Part shown: positions 32,562-40,808 of the stretch, in pieces
Numbering within the stretch: position 1 is the first letter of the stretch
Layout of the letters: each line of letters opens with the position of its first letter
DNA from: Leucobacter sp. L43
Lineage (GTDB): Bacteria > Actinomycetota > Actinomycetes > Actinomycetales > Microbacteriaceae
Length of the DNA stretch: 64,000 nt
NCBI RefSeq assembly: GCF_016597785.1
Contig: NZ_JAENJG010000001.1
Coordinates: forward strand, 1,302,001-1,366,000
Direction of reading: 5' to 3'
Notes under the pieces: model-generated
Told to the model about the DNA's origin: nothing
The model's database searches: none
Seen by the model: only the letters and a program-made list of their open reading frames with translations
Translations under genes and position numbers: made by a program

Positions 32562-34256
32562 ATGACAGAGACACGGACGGACGCGACCCCGGTGACGGTC
32601 GCGGATGCGCTCGCGCTTCCCGAGCTGCAGGCCGGCGCCCCCGAGCTCGTCGCGGGCCGCGCAGGGCTCGATCGCTCGATTCGCTGGGCGCACGTCGTCG
32701 CGGGCGCCGGTGCCATCGCACTGCTGGAGGGCGGCGAGCTGATCCTCACGACCGGGGCCGGATGGCCGACCGATCACGACGCACTCGACGTTCTCGCCCG
32801 GTCGGTGGTCGCGGCCGACCCGGCAGCCGCCATCCTCGAACTCGGAGCCCACTTCGACGCCGCGCCGGCCGAGCTCGCGAGCGCGTGCGAGCGCCACGCC
32901 ATCCCGCTGATCGTGCTGCGCCGCGAAGTGCGATTCGTGCAGATCACGCAGCGCGTGCATCAGCGCGTGCTCGCGGCGCAGACGGAAGCGCTCGCGGCGC
33001 GCGCGGATGTGCACACGATGCTCACGGAGCTCGGCTTGAATCGCAGCCCGGTCGATTACGTCGTCGAGCGTCTCGCCGAGACCCTCGACGCTCCGGTCGT
33101 GCTCGAGGATTCCGCTGGCCGCGTGGTCGCCTGGGCCGGGGGCGAGCTCCTCCCCCAGGCGGCGCTCGCCCCGTGGGCCGCGACGCGTCCGGACGCGCTG
33201 CCCGCGGGCGCCGATTCCGTCGCCGTCGAGGCGCAGGGAAAGCGGTGGGGCCGCCTCTCCGCACTCCCCGGGCCGCCGCACGCAGCCGGTCGACGCACCG
33301 TGCTCGAACTCGGAGCGTTCGCGCTCGCGCTCGGCAGGCTCGCCGACCCCGACGGGGAGCAGTGGTTGCGATTGAGCTCCAAGCGCCTCTTCGACGCTCT
33401 CCTCAACGGTCGCTACCGCAGTGACACCGAACTCGCGACGCAGCTCGCGGCTGCCGGTCTCCCGATCGACGGGCGAGTGCTGCTCGGCGCGACTCTGCGC
33501 GGCACCGAGGATTTCGGCGGTCACTCCTCGCTCGAACGCGCCGTGCTCGAGACGGCGCTGCGACGCGCGGTCGCCCCGGAGGGCCGCGTGATCCTCGTCC
33601 CCGATCCGACCGACGACGCGGCGCCCACTGCTGGTTCCCGCGCCTCCGCAGGCGAACACGATCGCACTCCGCTGCTCGCGCTCCTCTCGTTTCCCGCCGA
33701 CGACCCCCGCATCTCGGCTGTCGCCGAGTCGGGATCCGCACCGCCGCTCGCCGTTCGGCTGGCGCGCGAACTCGACATGCTCATCCCTTCCCCGACGCCC
33801 CCGGGGTGGCGCGCGCACCTCGGTCTCGGCGCGTCCGGCCGAGGCGTCCGCTCGCTCATCACGTCGCTCGAACGCGTGCGGGCCGCCGGGCGTCTGAGGC
33901 CGACGGCCGCGGCCGGCAGAGTCACCGTGCAGCAGGCCGAACGGCAGGCGCTCGCCTACCTCGTGCGCGGACTGTCGGCGACGCCGGAGGTGCAGGAGTT
34001 CGCCTCCGAAGCCCTCGGCCCCGTCATCGCGCATGATTCCGGCTCCGGGCCCGGGCACAGCGGCGATCTCCTGCTCGTGCTGCGGGCGTATCTCGCGCAC
34101 CCGACGAATCGCTCGCTCGCCGCGCAGCGCGCGAGGTTATCGCGATCCGTCTTCTACCAGCGCCTCGCGCTCATCGAAGAGCTGCTCGGCGTCGATCTCG
34201 CCGACGGCACGACGATCGCGGCGCTCACCGTCGCGCTGCTCGCGCGCAGCGACTAA
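32562..34256 (+). CDS. PucR-family transcriptional regulator
   Basis: Regulator of 564 aa with an N-terminal PucR domain (about residues 10-125, ALALPELQAGAPELVAGRAGLDRSIRWAH and TTGAGWP), a variable middle and a C-terminal helix-turn-helix (about 505-560, LAHPTNRSLAAQRARLSRSVFYQRLALIEELLG). Members usually control purine, GABA or beta-amino-acid catabolism. It is divergent from the mmsA-aminotransferase pair and almost certainly controls it, together with itself, through the repeated CAATCTGTTCG words. ATG 32562 is the first start after an excellent -10. Confidence 0.9.
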   Translation: MTETRTDATPVTVADALALPELQAGAPELVAGRAGLDRSIRWAHVVAGAGAIALLEGGELILTTGAGWPTDHDALDVLARSVVAADPAAAILELGAHFDAAPAELASACERHAIPLIVLRREVRFVQITQRVHQRVLAAQTEALAARADVHTMLTELGLNRSPVDYVVERLAETLDAPVVLEDSAGRVVAWAGGELLPQAALAPWAATRPDALPAGADSVAVEAQGKRWGRLSALPGPPHAAGRRTVLELGAFALALGRLADPDGEQWLRLSSKRLFDALLNGRYRSDTELATQLAAAGLPIDGRVLLGATLRGTEDFGGHSSLERAVLETALRRAVAPEGRVILVPDPTDDAAPTAGSRASAGEHDRTPLLALLSFPADDPRISAVAESGSAPPLAVRLARELDMLIPSPTPPGWRAHLGLGASGRGVRSLITSLERVRAAGRLRPTAAAGRVTVQQAERQALAYLVRGLSATPEVQEFASEALGPVIAHDSGSGPGHSGDLLLVLRAYLAHPTNRSLAAQRARLSRSVFYQRLALIEELLGVDLADGTTIAALTVALLARSD

Positions 34257-34271
34257 CCGAGCGCGACCGCC

Positions 34272-34919
34272 TCAGTCGCGCCACAGGCCGGGGTATTCGT
34301 GCCCGAGTTCGATGACGAGCCGGCGCAGCGCCGGGAGCGAGAGCCCGATCACGCAGCTCGGAGCCCCTTCGATGCGCTCGATGAACGCTCCGGCGAGGCC
34401 GTCGATCGCGAAGCCGCCTGCGAGTTCGAGCGGTTCTCCCGTAGCGACGTAGGCTTCGAGCTCGGCGTCGGCGAGGTCGCTCGCCAGTGTCACGGTCGCC
34501 GTGTCGACCGCGCCGGCCGCGGCTCTCGTCGCCCCCGCGGTGCAGTCGATGAGCCAGTGCCCCGAATGGAGCACGCCGGTGCGTCCGCGATGCTGCTTCG
34601 ACCGTGCGAGCGCGACTTCTGGCCGGTGCGGCTTGCCGAGGATCTCGTCGTCGAGCAAGAACATCGAATCGCCGCCGAGCACGAGGCCGTCGATCTCGCC
34701 CGTGCCGTCGGGCCCGTGACGGCGCACCACGTCCTCGGCCTTGAGCCGGCCCAGGTGCTCGGTGAGCTCGGGGGCCGTGAGCGCCCTGCCGAGTTCCGCC
34801 TCGCGGGCGGCGACCTCGGCCTCCTCATCGACGTCGGGGGCGAAGCACACCGGCTCGATGCCCGCGCCGCGGAGCACGGAGAGTCGGGCGGGTGAGGTGG
34901 ACGCGAGATAGAGACGCAT
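34272..34919 (-). CDS. maf: Maf-like nucleotide pyrophosphatase
   Basis: House-cleaning enzyme that hydrolyses modified or non-canonical nucleoside triphosphates. The 215-aa product begins RLYLASTSPARLSVLRGAG, the nucleotide-binding S-x-S-P-R/A-R type motif, and has VLGGDSMFLLDDEILGKP near residues 78-96 and GGFAIDGLAGAFIERIEGA near 165-185. ATG 34919 lies seven bases downstream of a TAAACT box, so it may be leaderless. Convergent with pucR with 15 bases between, and no hairpin there. Confidence 0.92.
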   Translation of the reverse strand: MRLYLASTSPARLSVLRGAGIEPVCFAPDVDEEAEVAAREAELGRALTAPELTEHLGRLKAEDVVRRHGPDGTGEIDGLVLGGDSMFLLDDEILGKPHRPEVALARSKQHRGRTGVLHSGHWLIDCTAGATRAAAGAVDTATVTLASDLADAELEAYVATGEPLELAGGFAIDGLAGAFIERIEGAPSCVIGLSLPALRRLVIELGHEYPGLWRD

Positions 34920-35270
34920 GCCCTGCAGTTTAGAGCTCGCGCCGGTCGCATCCGCGGCGCGAGCCGAGGCCCGCCCGGTGGGCGCACCACCGGCGATGAC
35001 CGTCGCGCAGGGGATCTCCAGGGCGCCCTGCCAATTCCCGAGATACGCACTGTACACACTCAGATCCCCTGCATACACTGCGGAGGGAGGAAGGAATCGG
35101 CCGCTGGAAGCCCGAGGCGCCGCGTGGGAGCGGACCCGAGGGCTGATATACGTGCGCGCGCTACACCAGCACCTTCGGCGACGACAACCCCCTATTCGAT
35201 GTGCCCGGAACCGACGTACCTTGTGCTCATGGGGATGCACCGTGCCTCCCCGTGAACGGAAGGAGTTCTC
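34920..35270. other. Intergenic region between maf and the GlsB/YeaQ-like gene
   Basis: This 351-base gap contains a TAAACT -10 box for maf (minus strand, 34932-34927). It also has a possible plus-strand promoter TGTACA, 17 bases, TACACT (35051-35079), which would leave a leader of about 185 bases before the small membrane protein, and the ribosome site GGAAGGAG at 35258-35265. A purine-rich GGAGGGAGGAAGG at 35082-35094 looks like a ribosome site but no convincing start follows. I see no other gene. Confidence 0.45.
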
Positions 35271-35543
35271 ATGGGTTTCCTCGGATTTTTGCTGCTTGGG
35301 CTGATCGCAGGGGCTATCGCGAAGGCCATCCTGCCGGGTCGTCAGGGCGGCGGCTGGATTGCCACCCTCATCCTGGGCGTCATCGGCGCACTCGTCGGGG
35401 GCTGGCTCGGTAGCCTGCTCTTCGGCGCTGACCTCGGTGAGTTCTTCTCAATCGAGACCTGGCTGGTCGCAATCGGCGGCGCAATCGTCGTGCTGCTGAT
35501 CTGGGGCCTGATCACCGGTCGCAAGGGCAACCGCGCGGCGTAA
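35271..35543 (+). CDS. GlsB/YeaQ/YmgE-family small membrane protein
   Basis: Ninety-residue membrane protein of the transglycosylase-associated/YeaQ family, often induced by envelope or general stress. Three hydrophobic helices cover about residues 2-20, 28-50 and 58-80. Typical glycine-rich motifs LIAGAIAKAILPGRQGGGWI and GVIGALVGGWLGSLLFG are present. The start is ATG 35271 with a strong GGAAGGAG. It ends in basic residues. Physiological role unknown; association with stress is from family knowledge. Confidence 0.9.
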   Translation: MGFLGFLLLGLIAGAIAKAILPGRQGGGWIATLILGVIGALVGGWLGSLLFGADLGEFFSIETWLVAIGGAIVVLLIWGLITGRKGNRAA

Positions 35544-35614
35544 TTCCGCCGCAGCATGGCGGCGCGCACGCGCCGCGGCACGAGGTCGGCCTCGCGCAAT
35601 GGGAGAATGAAGGC

Positions 35615-36961
35615 ATGACTGCATCGCACAGCTCAGCCCCGCTCGAACCCGGCGCAGAGGTCGACCTCGTCGTTACCGGCATCGCTCACGGCGGTGTCGG
35701 TGTCGCGCGTCATGAGGGTCGCGTCGTCTTCGTGGCTGACGCCATCCCGGGCGAACGCGTCCGGGCCCTCGTGACCGACGCGAAGAAGAAGTCGTTCGCT
35801 CGCGCGACGGCCGTGGAGGTGCTCGACGCCTCAGCCGATCGCCGTGAGCACATCTGGGCCGAAGCCTCGATCTCCCGAGCTCCAGAGGATCGCGCAGGTG
35901 GCGCGGAGTTCGGCCACATCTCGCTCGAACGCCAACGATCACTCAAAGCCGAAGTCCTCGCGGATGCGATGAGCCGCTTCGGCGGCGTCGAGTTCGCGAC
36001 CGAGGGCGACGATGATCTGGCCAGCGCACTCGCCGAGATCGTCGAACCGCCCCCGTCGTTCATCGACGAAGAGACCGACGAACCAGAGGCCGATACGGGT
36101 CTCGGCTATCGCACGCGCGTGCGCTTGCACGTGGATCCCGCGACCGGGGCCGTCGGCCCGTACGCTGCGCGCAGCCGTCGCGTGATCCCCGTCGAGTCCC
36201 TGCCGCTCGCCACCGAGGGTGTCAACCAGATCGCGCCGCTCGCCGACCTCATGCCGGGCGTCGAGACCGTCGACCTCGTCGACCCGTCGGGCGACGATCC
36301 GCGCATGCTCCTCACGCTCAGCGGGGAGAGGCAGCGCTCCGGCGCGAGCGATCCGATCCACGAGTGGGTGGAGGATCGCGGATTCCTCGTGCGCGCCGGA
36401 GGGTTCTGGCAGGTGCACCGCGCGGCACCGGCGGTGCTCTTCACGGCCGTGCGCGATGCCGTCTCCGATCTCATCGCCGACGGTCGATTCGAGCCGGGAG
36501 CCGGCAACCTCGACCTGTACGGCGGTGCGGGGCTGCTCGCCGCTGCCGTTGCCGAGGCCGCTGGAACCGGTGTGAAGATCGCGACGGTCGAGTCGGATGC
36601 CGCCGCGACCGAGGATGCTGCAGAGAATCTGTCATCCCTCGTCGGCGCACTCGCGCACACCGCCAGGGTCGATCGGCACCTCGCGGACCTGCTGAAGGCG
36701 TCAGCACCGGTGCGAGATCGCCTGCGGCGCGGAACCGTCGTGCTCGACCCGCCCCGCTCCGGCGCGGGCAACGGCGTGACCGCGCAGCTCGTCGAACTCT
36801 CACCGATGAACATCGTCTACGTGGCCTGCGACCCCGTGTCCCTCGCCCGCGACACGAGATCTTTGCGCGACGCCGGCTACGAACTGACCGGACTCCGGGC
36901 CTTCGACATCTTCCCGCACACGCATCACTTCGAGTCGCTGGCGGTCTTCCAGCGAGCCTGA
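35615..36961 (+). CDS. TRAM-domain class I RNA (uracil-5-)methyltransferase, RlmD/TrmA family
   Basis: S-adenosylmethionine-dependent enzyme that methylates a uridine in rRNA or tRNA. A TRAM RNA-binding domain occupies about residues 8-72 (DLVVTGIAHGGVGVARHEGRVVFVADAIPGERV). The methyltransferase core shows FWQVHRAAP near 268, LDLYGGAGLLAAAVAE near 300, VLDPPRSGAGN near 378 and the catalytic Cys in VYVACDPVSLARD near 402. The four cysteines that bind an Fe-S cluster in RlmD are not present, as in other actinobacterial members, so the exact target base is uncertain. Length 448 aa; ATG 35615. Confidence 0.9.
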   Translation: MTASHSSAPLEPGAEVDLVVTGIAHGGVGVARHEGRVVFVADAIPGERVRALVTDAKKKSFARATAVEVLDASADRREHIWAEASISRAPEDRAGGAEFGHISLERQRSLKAEVLADAMSRFGGVEFATEGDDDLASALAEIVEPPPSFIDEETDEPEADTGLGYRTRVRLHVDPATGAVGPYAARSRRVIPVESLPLATEGVNQIAPLADLMPGVETVDLVDPSGDDPRMLLTLSGERQRSGASDPIHEWVEDRGFLVRAGGFWQVHRAAPAVLFTAVRDAVSDLIADGRFEPGAGNLDLYGGAGLLAAAVAEAAGTGVKIATVESDAAATEDAAENLSSLVGALAHTARVDRHLADLLKASAPVRDRLRRGTVVLDPPRSGAGNGVTAQLVELSPMNIVYVACDPVSLARDTRSLRDAGYELTGLRAFDIFPHTHHFESLAVFQRA

Positions 36962-37031
36962 CCGCCGTCGCGCACCCGGGCATCCGCTCGACCGCAACCG
37001 CGCTGAAATCGTTCGCTGCGATCATGGGAAC

Positions 37032-37988
37032 ATGACAACGGCGTTCACACTGGTGCAGCTCTCCTATTTCAGCGCGGTCGCGCGCCTCGAGAACATGACG
37101 GCGGCGGCCTCCGAGCTGAGCGTGACGCAGTCGACGCTGTCGAGCGCCATCTCGCAGCTCGAGCGCGAGCTCGCCGTCGAGCTCTTCACGCGCGACCGAG
37201 GGCGCGGGCTGCAGCTGACGCCGGCCGGGCGGGCGCTGCTCGCTCGCGGCCCCGCGCTCCTCGAGGAAGCCGAGATGCTCGCGACGTCCGTGCGTTCGGC
37301 GAGCGAAGCGCTCTCCGGCGAGCTGACGGTCGGCATCTACGCTCCGCTCGCCCCGTTCCGAGCCCCCGAGATTCTCGACCGGTTCGAGGCCGCGTACCCC
37401 GAAGTGCAGCTCACCTTCTTCGAGGGCGACCAGGGCAGCCTGCAGGAGGCGCTGCACGACGGCCGCTGCGAGGTGGCGCTGATGTACGACCTCGGCGTGG
37501 ACGACCGATTCGCGCGCACCGTCATCGACCGTGTGCCGCCGCACGTCATCGTGCCCGAAGCGCGAGCGCAGGCGCTCGCGGGGCGATCCGTCGTGAGCCT
37601 GCGCGAGTTCGCCGCAGATCCCTTCATCCTCCTCAACCTGCCGCACACCGGCGACTACTACCTGCGCCTCTTCAGGCAGCTCGGCCTCGAACCGCGCATC
37701 AGGCACGTCTCGCTCGGATACGAGACCGTGCGCTCGTACGTCGCCCGCGGTCACGGGTACTCGATCCTGAACCAGTGGCTCGACCAGAGCCTGACGTACT
37801 CGGGCAAACGCGTCGTCCCGCTCCGGCTCTCCGACGAGTTTCCTCCCACCGAAGTCTCGCTGGTGCAGCGACGCGACATCTCCTCGACGCGCAAGGCGCA
37901 GGCCTTCATCGAAGTGTGCCGGGACATCTACCAGGGTCGTGCGCAGACATCGACTCCGTCGATCGGCGGCAACGAAACTTCCCATTAG
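37032..37988 (+). CDS. LysR-family transcriptional regulator
   Basis: LysR-type regulator of 318 aa. The N-terminal winged helix-turn-helix is at about residues 5-62 (LSYFSAVARLENMTAAASELSVTQSTLSSAISQLE). The effector domain follows from about 92 (GELTVGIYAPLAPFRAPEILDRF). It precedes, in the same direction by 89 bases, a transporter-carbamoylase-amidase operon and is its probable activator. LysR genes are more often divergent from their targets, so readthrough or autoregulation of the whole unit is possible. Confidence 0.9.
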   Translation: MTTAFTLVQLSYFSAVARLENMTAAASELSVTQSTLSSAISQLERELAVELFTRDRGRGLQLTPAGRALLARGPALLEEAEMLATSVRSASEALSGELTVGIYAPLAPFRAPEILDRFEAAYPEVQLTFFEGDQGSLQEALHDGRCEVALMYDLGVDDRFARTVIDRVPPHVIVPEARAQALAGRSVVSLREFAADPFILLNLPHTGDYYLRLFRQLGLEPRIRHVSLGYETVRSYVARGHGYSILNQWLDQSLTYSGKRVVPLRLSDEFPPTEVSLVQRRDISSTRKAQAFIEVCRDIYQGRAQTSTPSIGGNETSH

Positions 37989-38077
37989 ACGCGGCTTGCT
38001 CGGTCTTCGAGGATTGGGGCACCCGGTCACCCACGCTGCGGCGAACTGACCCGGCCGGGACATCCATGGAGGACGCA

Positions 38078-39508
38078 ATGACGCTGAATTCCGACCCAGC
38101 CCGCCCCGTCGCGACCGAGCGCGCATCAGAACACGCCACCGCCCTGCCCCCGACCGACCCGGTCAATCTGCCGACCGGCCCCCTTCCCGTCGCGGAACGC
38201 CGGCAGCTCGACAAGAAGCGCCTCCGCGTGCTGCTCGCCGGCAGCGTCGGCCAGTTCATCGAGTTCTACGATTTCAGTCTCTACGGCCTGTCCGCGCTCA
38301 CGCTCGCGACCCTGTTCTTCCCGAGCGACAACCCCGCCGTCGGCCTGCTCTCGACGTTCGCGGCCTTCGGCGTCGCGTTCTTCATCCGCCCGCTCGGCGG
38401 CCTGTTCTTCGGAGCCATCGGTGATCGCTACGGACGACGCCCGGTGCTCTACATCACCCTGCTGACCATCGGCGTCGCCACCGCCGGCATCGGCCTCCTG
38501 CCCACCTACGCGCAGATCGGCGTCGCCGCGCCGATCCTGCTCGTACTCTGCCGACTGCTGCAGGGGTTCTCGGCGGGCGGCGAATCGGTCGGTGCGCCAG
38601 CGTTCGTCTTCGAGCACGCCCCGAAGCATCGCCGCGGGCTGTGGCTCAACATCACCCTCGCAGCGACCGCGCTGCCCTCCGTCATCGGCGGGGCGCTGAT
38701 CTTGACGCTGTCGCAGAGCCTGCCGGCCGACGCGTTCGAAGGATGGGGCTGGCGGGTGCCGTTCCTGCTCGCGCTGCCGCTCGCGGCATTCGGGCTCTGG
38801 ATCCGCTCGCGCACGGACGAGTCGGAGGCGTTCAAGGAGGTGCAGGCCGAGCAGCAGCAGAGCGAGGAACGACTGACTCCCATCCGCGACGCGTTCCGCG
38901 AGAACTGGCTGAAGATGCTCCAGGTCATCATGGTCATGGGCCTCACCGCGATGGGGTTCTACTTCCTCTCCGGCTACTTCGTCTCGTACGTGCAGACGGC
39001 CGGCGACCTCTCTCGCGAGAGCTCGTTGCTCGCCAATGCCGCTGCGATGCTGCTCTACGCGCTGCTCCTTCCGGTGGGCGGGATCATCGGCGACCGCGTC
39101 GGCCGCAAGCCGATGCTGATCGCCGGAGCCGCCATCATCGCCGTGATCGCCGTGCCTGCGTTCATGCTCGTGACGTCAGGATCACTGCCCCTCGCGATTC
39201 TCGGCCAGTTCCTGTTCGTCGGCGCCGTCTGCGTCTACGGCGGCGGGTGCTACACCTTCTTCGTCGAGATCTTCACGACCCGCACGCGCTTCACGTCGGC
39301 GGCCGTGAGCTACAACGTCGGCTACGCCATCTTCGGCGGCACCGCGCCGTTCATCGGCACGTGGCTGGTCGAGACCACCGGCTTCGGCGCGAGCCCTGGC
39401 ATCTACATGGCGGCTGCCGCCGCCATCGTGTTCCTCGTGCTCGTGCTCACACGAATTCCCGAAACCCACCCGCTGAAGCGGAAGCCCGCGACAGGAGTTG
39501 CCCGATGA
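38078..39508 (+). CDS. MFS transporter, metabolite:H+ symporter (MHS) type
   Basis: Twelve-helix proton symporter for organic acids or similar metabolites, 476 aa. A hydrophilic N-terminus of about 50 residues precedes GSVGQFIEFYDFSLYG, the MHS hallmark in helix 1. FFIRPLGGLFFGAIGDRYGRRPVL near residue 103 holds the conserved D-R-x-G-R-R loop and LQGFSAGGES near 160 the second hallmark. I chose ATG 38078 because GGAGG lies five bases before it. Its stop overlaps the carbamoylase start (ATGA), so it probably imports the substrate of the two amidohydrolases behind it. Confidence 0.9.
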   Translation: MTLNSDPARPVATERASEHATALPPTDPVNLPTGPLPVAERRQLDKKRLRVLLAGSVGQFIEFYDFSLYGLSALTLATLFFPSDNPAVGLLSTFAAFGVAFFIRPLGGLFFGAIGDRYGRRPVLYITLLTIGVATAGIGLLPTYAQIGVAAPILLVLCRLLQGFSAGGESVGAPAFVFEHAPKHRRGLWLNITLAATALPSVIGGALILTLSQSLPADAFEGWGWRVPFLLALPLAAFGLWIRSRTDESEAFKEVQAEQQQSEERLTPIRDAFRENWLKMLQVIMVMGLTAMGFYFLSGYFVSYVQTAGDLSRESSLLANAAAMLLYALLLPVGGIIGDRVGRKPMLIAGAAIIAVIAVPAFMLVTSGSLPLAILGQFLFVGAVCVYGGGCYTFFVEIFTTRTRFTSAAVSYNVGYAIFGGTAPFIGTWLVETTGFGASPGIYMAAAAAIVFLVLVLTRIPETHPLKRKPATGVAR

Positions 39509-40791
39509 CCGACACCGCGTTCCTCGAAGATTTTCACGCCGTTTCCCGGATCGGCGCGACGCCGGCGAACGGCGTCGACCGCCAAGCCGCGACCCCCGCC
39601 GACCGCGAGACCCGCGAGTGGTTCCGCGCCTTCGCCGAGCGCCGCGGCTGGGAGACCCGCGTCGACGGCATCGGCAACCAGTTCGCGCTCGTCGAGCTCG
39701 TCCCCGGAGCGCCCTACGTGCTCCTGGGGTCGCACCTCGACTCCCAGCCCCTCGGAGGCCGGTTCGACGGCGCGTACGGCGTCATCGCCGGCCTGCACGC
39801 AGCGGCGCGGATCGCGGACCGGGCCGCAGCCTCCCCGGCAGCCGGTTCCACCGGCCCCGCTTACAACGTCGCCGTGGTCAACTGGTTCAACGAAGAAGGC
39901 GGACGTTTCGCCCCGTCCATCATGGGGAGCTCCGTCTTCGCCGGCATCAAGCGCGAAGACGAGATGCTCGAGGTGCGGGATCTGGGGGGCACGTCGGTGC
40001 GCGAGGCGCTCGCCGGCATCGGCTACCTCGGCACCGATGCGCGACCGGAGATCGCTTCGTACGCGGAGATCCACATCGAGCAGGGCCGCATTCTCGAGCG
40101 CGACGGCATTCCCATCGGCGCGGTGGATCGCAGCTGGTACACGCAGAAGCTCGACGTCGAAGTGCTCGGAGAGCAGTCGCACACCGGTGCGACTGCCATG
40201 GCGGATCGACACGATGCGCTGCTGGGGGCCGCGAAGGTGATCGCCAAAGTGCACGAGGTCACCGAGCACTTCGAGCCGGAAACCCTCGTGTCCTCGGTGG
40301 GGCAATTGACTCTGGAGCCGAACTCCCCCATCGTCGTGGCCCGCCGAGTGCACCTGGTCGCCGACCTCCGAGCCGACGACGCCGACGTGGTGCTCGCCGC
40401 ACGCGACCGTCTGCTCGCCGACATCGCCGATATCGCCGACGCCTACGGTCTGAGGATCACCGCCCGCGACTTCGATGTGCGCGACAACCAGCACTACCCG
40501 GAATCCGGCCTGGCACTCGCCGAAGCCGCCGCCGCCGAACTCGGGCTCGGCGCCCGCCGCATCCGCACCATGGCCGGGCACGACTCGGTCGCGATGAACC
40601 GCATCGCACCGACGGTGATGCTCTTCATCCCATCGGTCGACGGCGTCAGCCACTGCGAGCGCGAGTACACCCGGGACGAAGACATGATCGACGGCGTCGC
40701 AATGCTGGCCGAGGTCGGCTGGCGACTGGTGCACGGAGCGCTGCAGGCGGAGCTCGTCGCGGCCCCGGCCTCCGCGCCTGCGAACGCGTGA
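39505..40791 (+). CDS. Zn-dependent amidase, hydantoinase/carbamoylase family (M20)
   Basis: Hydrolyses an N-carbamoyl or similar amide bond, as do N-carbamoyl-amino-acid hydrolase, beta-ureidopropionase and allantoate amidohydrolase. The 428-aa protein has metal-binding motifs GSHLDSQPLGGRFDGAYGV near residues 77-95, NEEGGRFAPSIMGS near 131-145 and HIEQGRILE near 190, plus GEQSHTGATAM near 225 and a C-terminal GHDSVAMNRIAPTVMLFIPS. The ATG at 39505 overlaps the MHS transporter stop. The substrate is unknown; a ureide or carbamoyl amino acid is most likely. Confidence 0.9.
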   Translation: MTDTAFLEDFHAVSRIGATPANGVDRQAATPADRETREWFRAFAERRGWETRVDGIGNQFALVELVPGAPYVLLGSHLDSQPLGGRFDGAYGVIAGLHAAARIADRAAASPAAGSTGPAYNVAVVNWFNEEGGRFAPSIMGSSVFAGIKREDEMLEVRDLGGTSVREALAGIGYLGTDARPEIASYAEIHIEQGRILERDGIPIGAVDRSWYTQKLDVEVLGEQSHTGATAMADRHDALLGAAKVIAKVHEVTEHFEPETLVSSVGQLTLEPNSPIVVARRVHLVADLRADDADVVLAARDRLLADIADIADAYGLRITARDFDVRDNQHYPESGLALAEAAAAELGLGARRIRTMAGHDSVAMNRIAPTVMLFIPSVDGVSHCEREYTRDEDMIDGVAMLAEVGWRLVHGALQAELVAAPASAPANA

Positions 40792-40808
40792 GTGGACGGA
40801 GCACGACC

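Noticed and set aside
34272..35240. Longer Maf frame of 322 residues
   Set aside because: The extension lies upstream of the -10 box and is Arg/Ala-rich; the conserved Maf N-terminus begins at ATG 34919.
35127..35264. Possible small open frame starting with GTG in the gap before the GlsB/YeaQ-like gene
   Set aside because: Too far from the purine-rich ribosome-site-like sequence, no family character and unremarkable composition.
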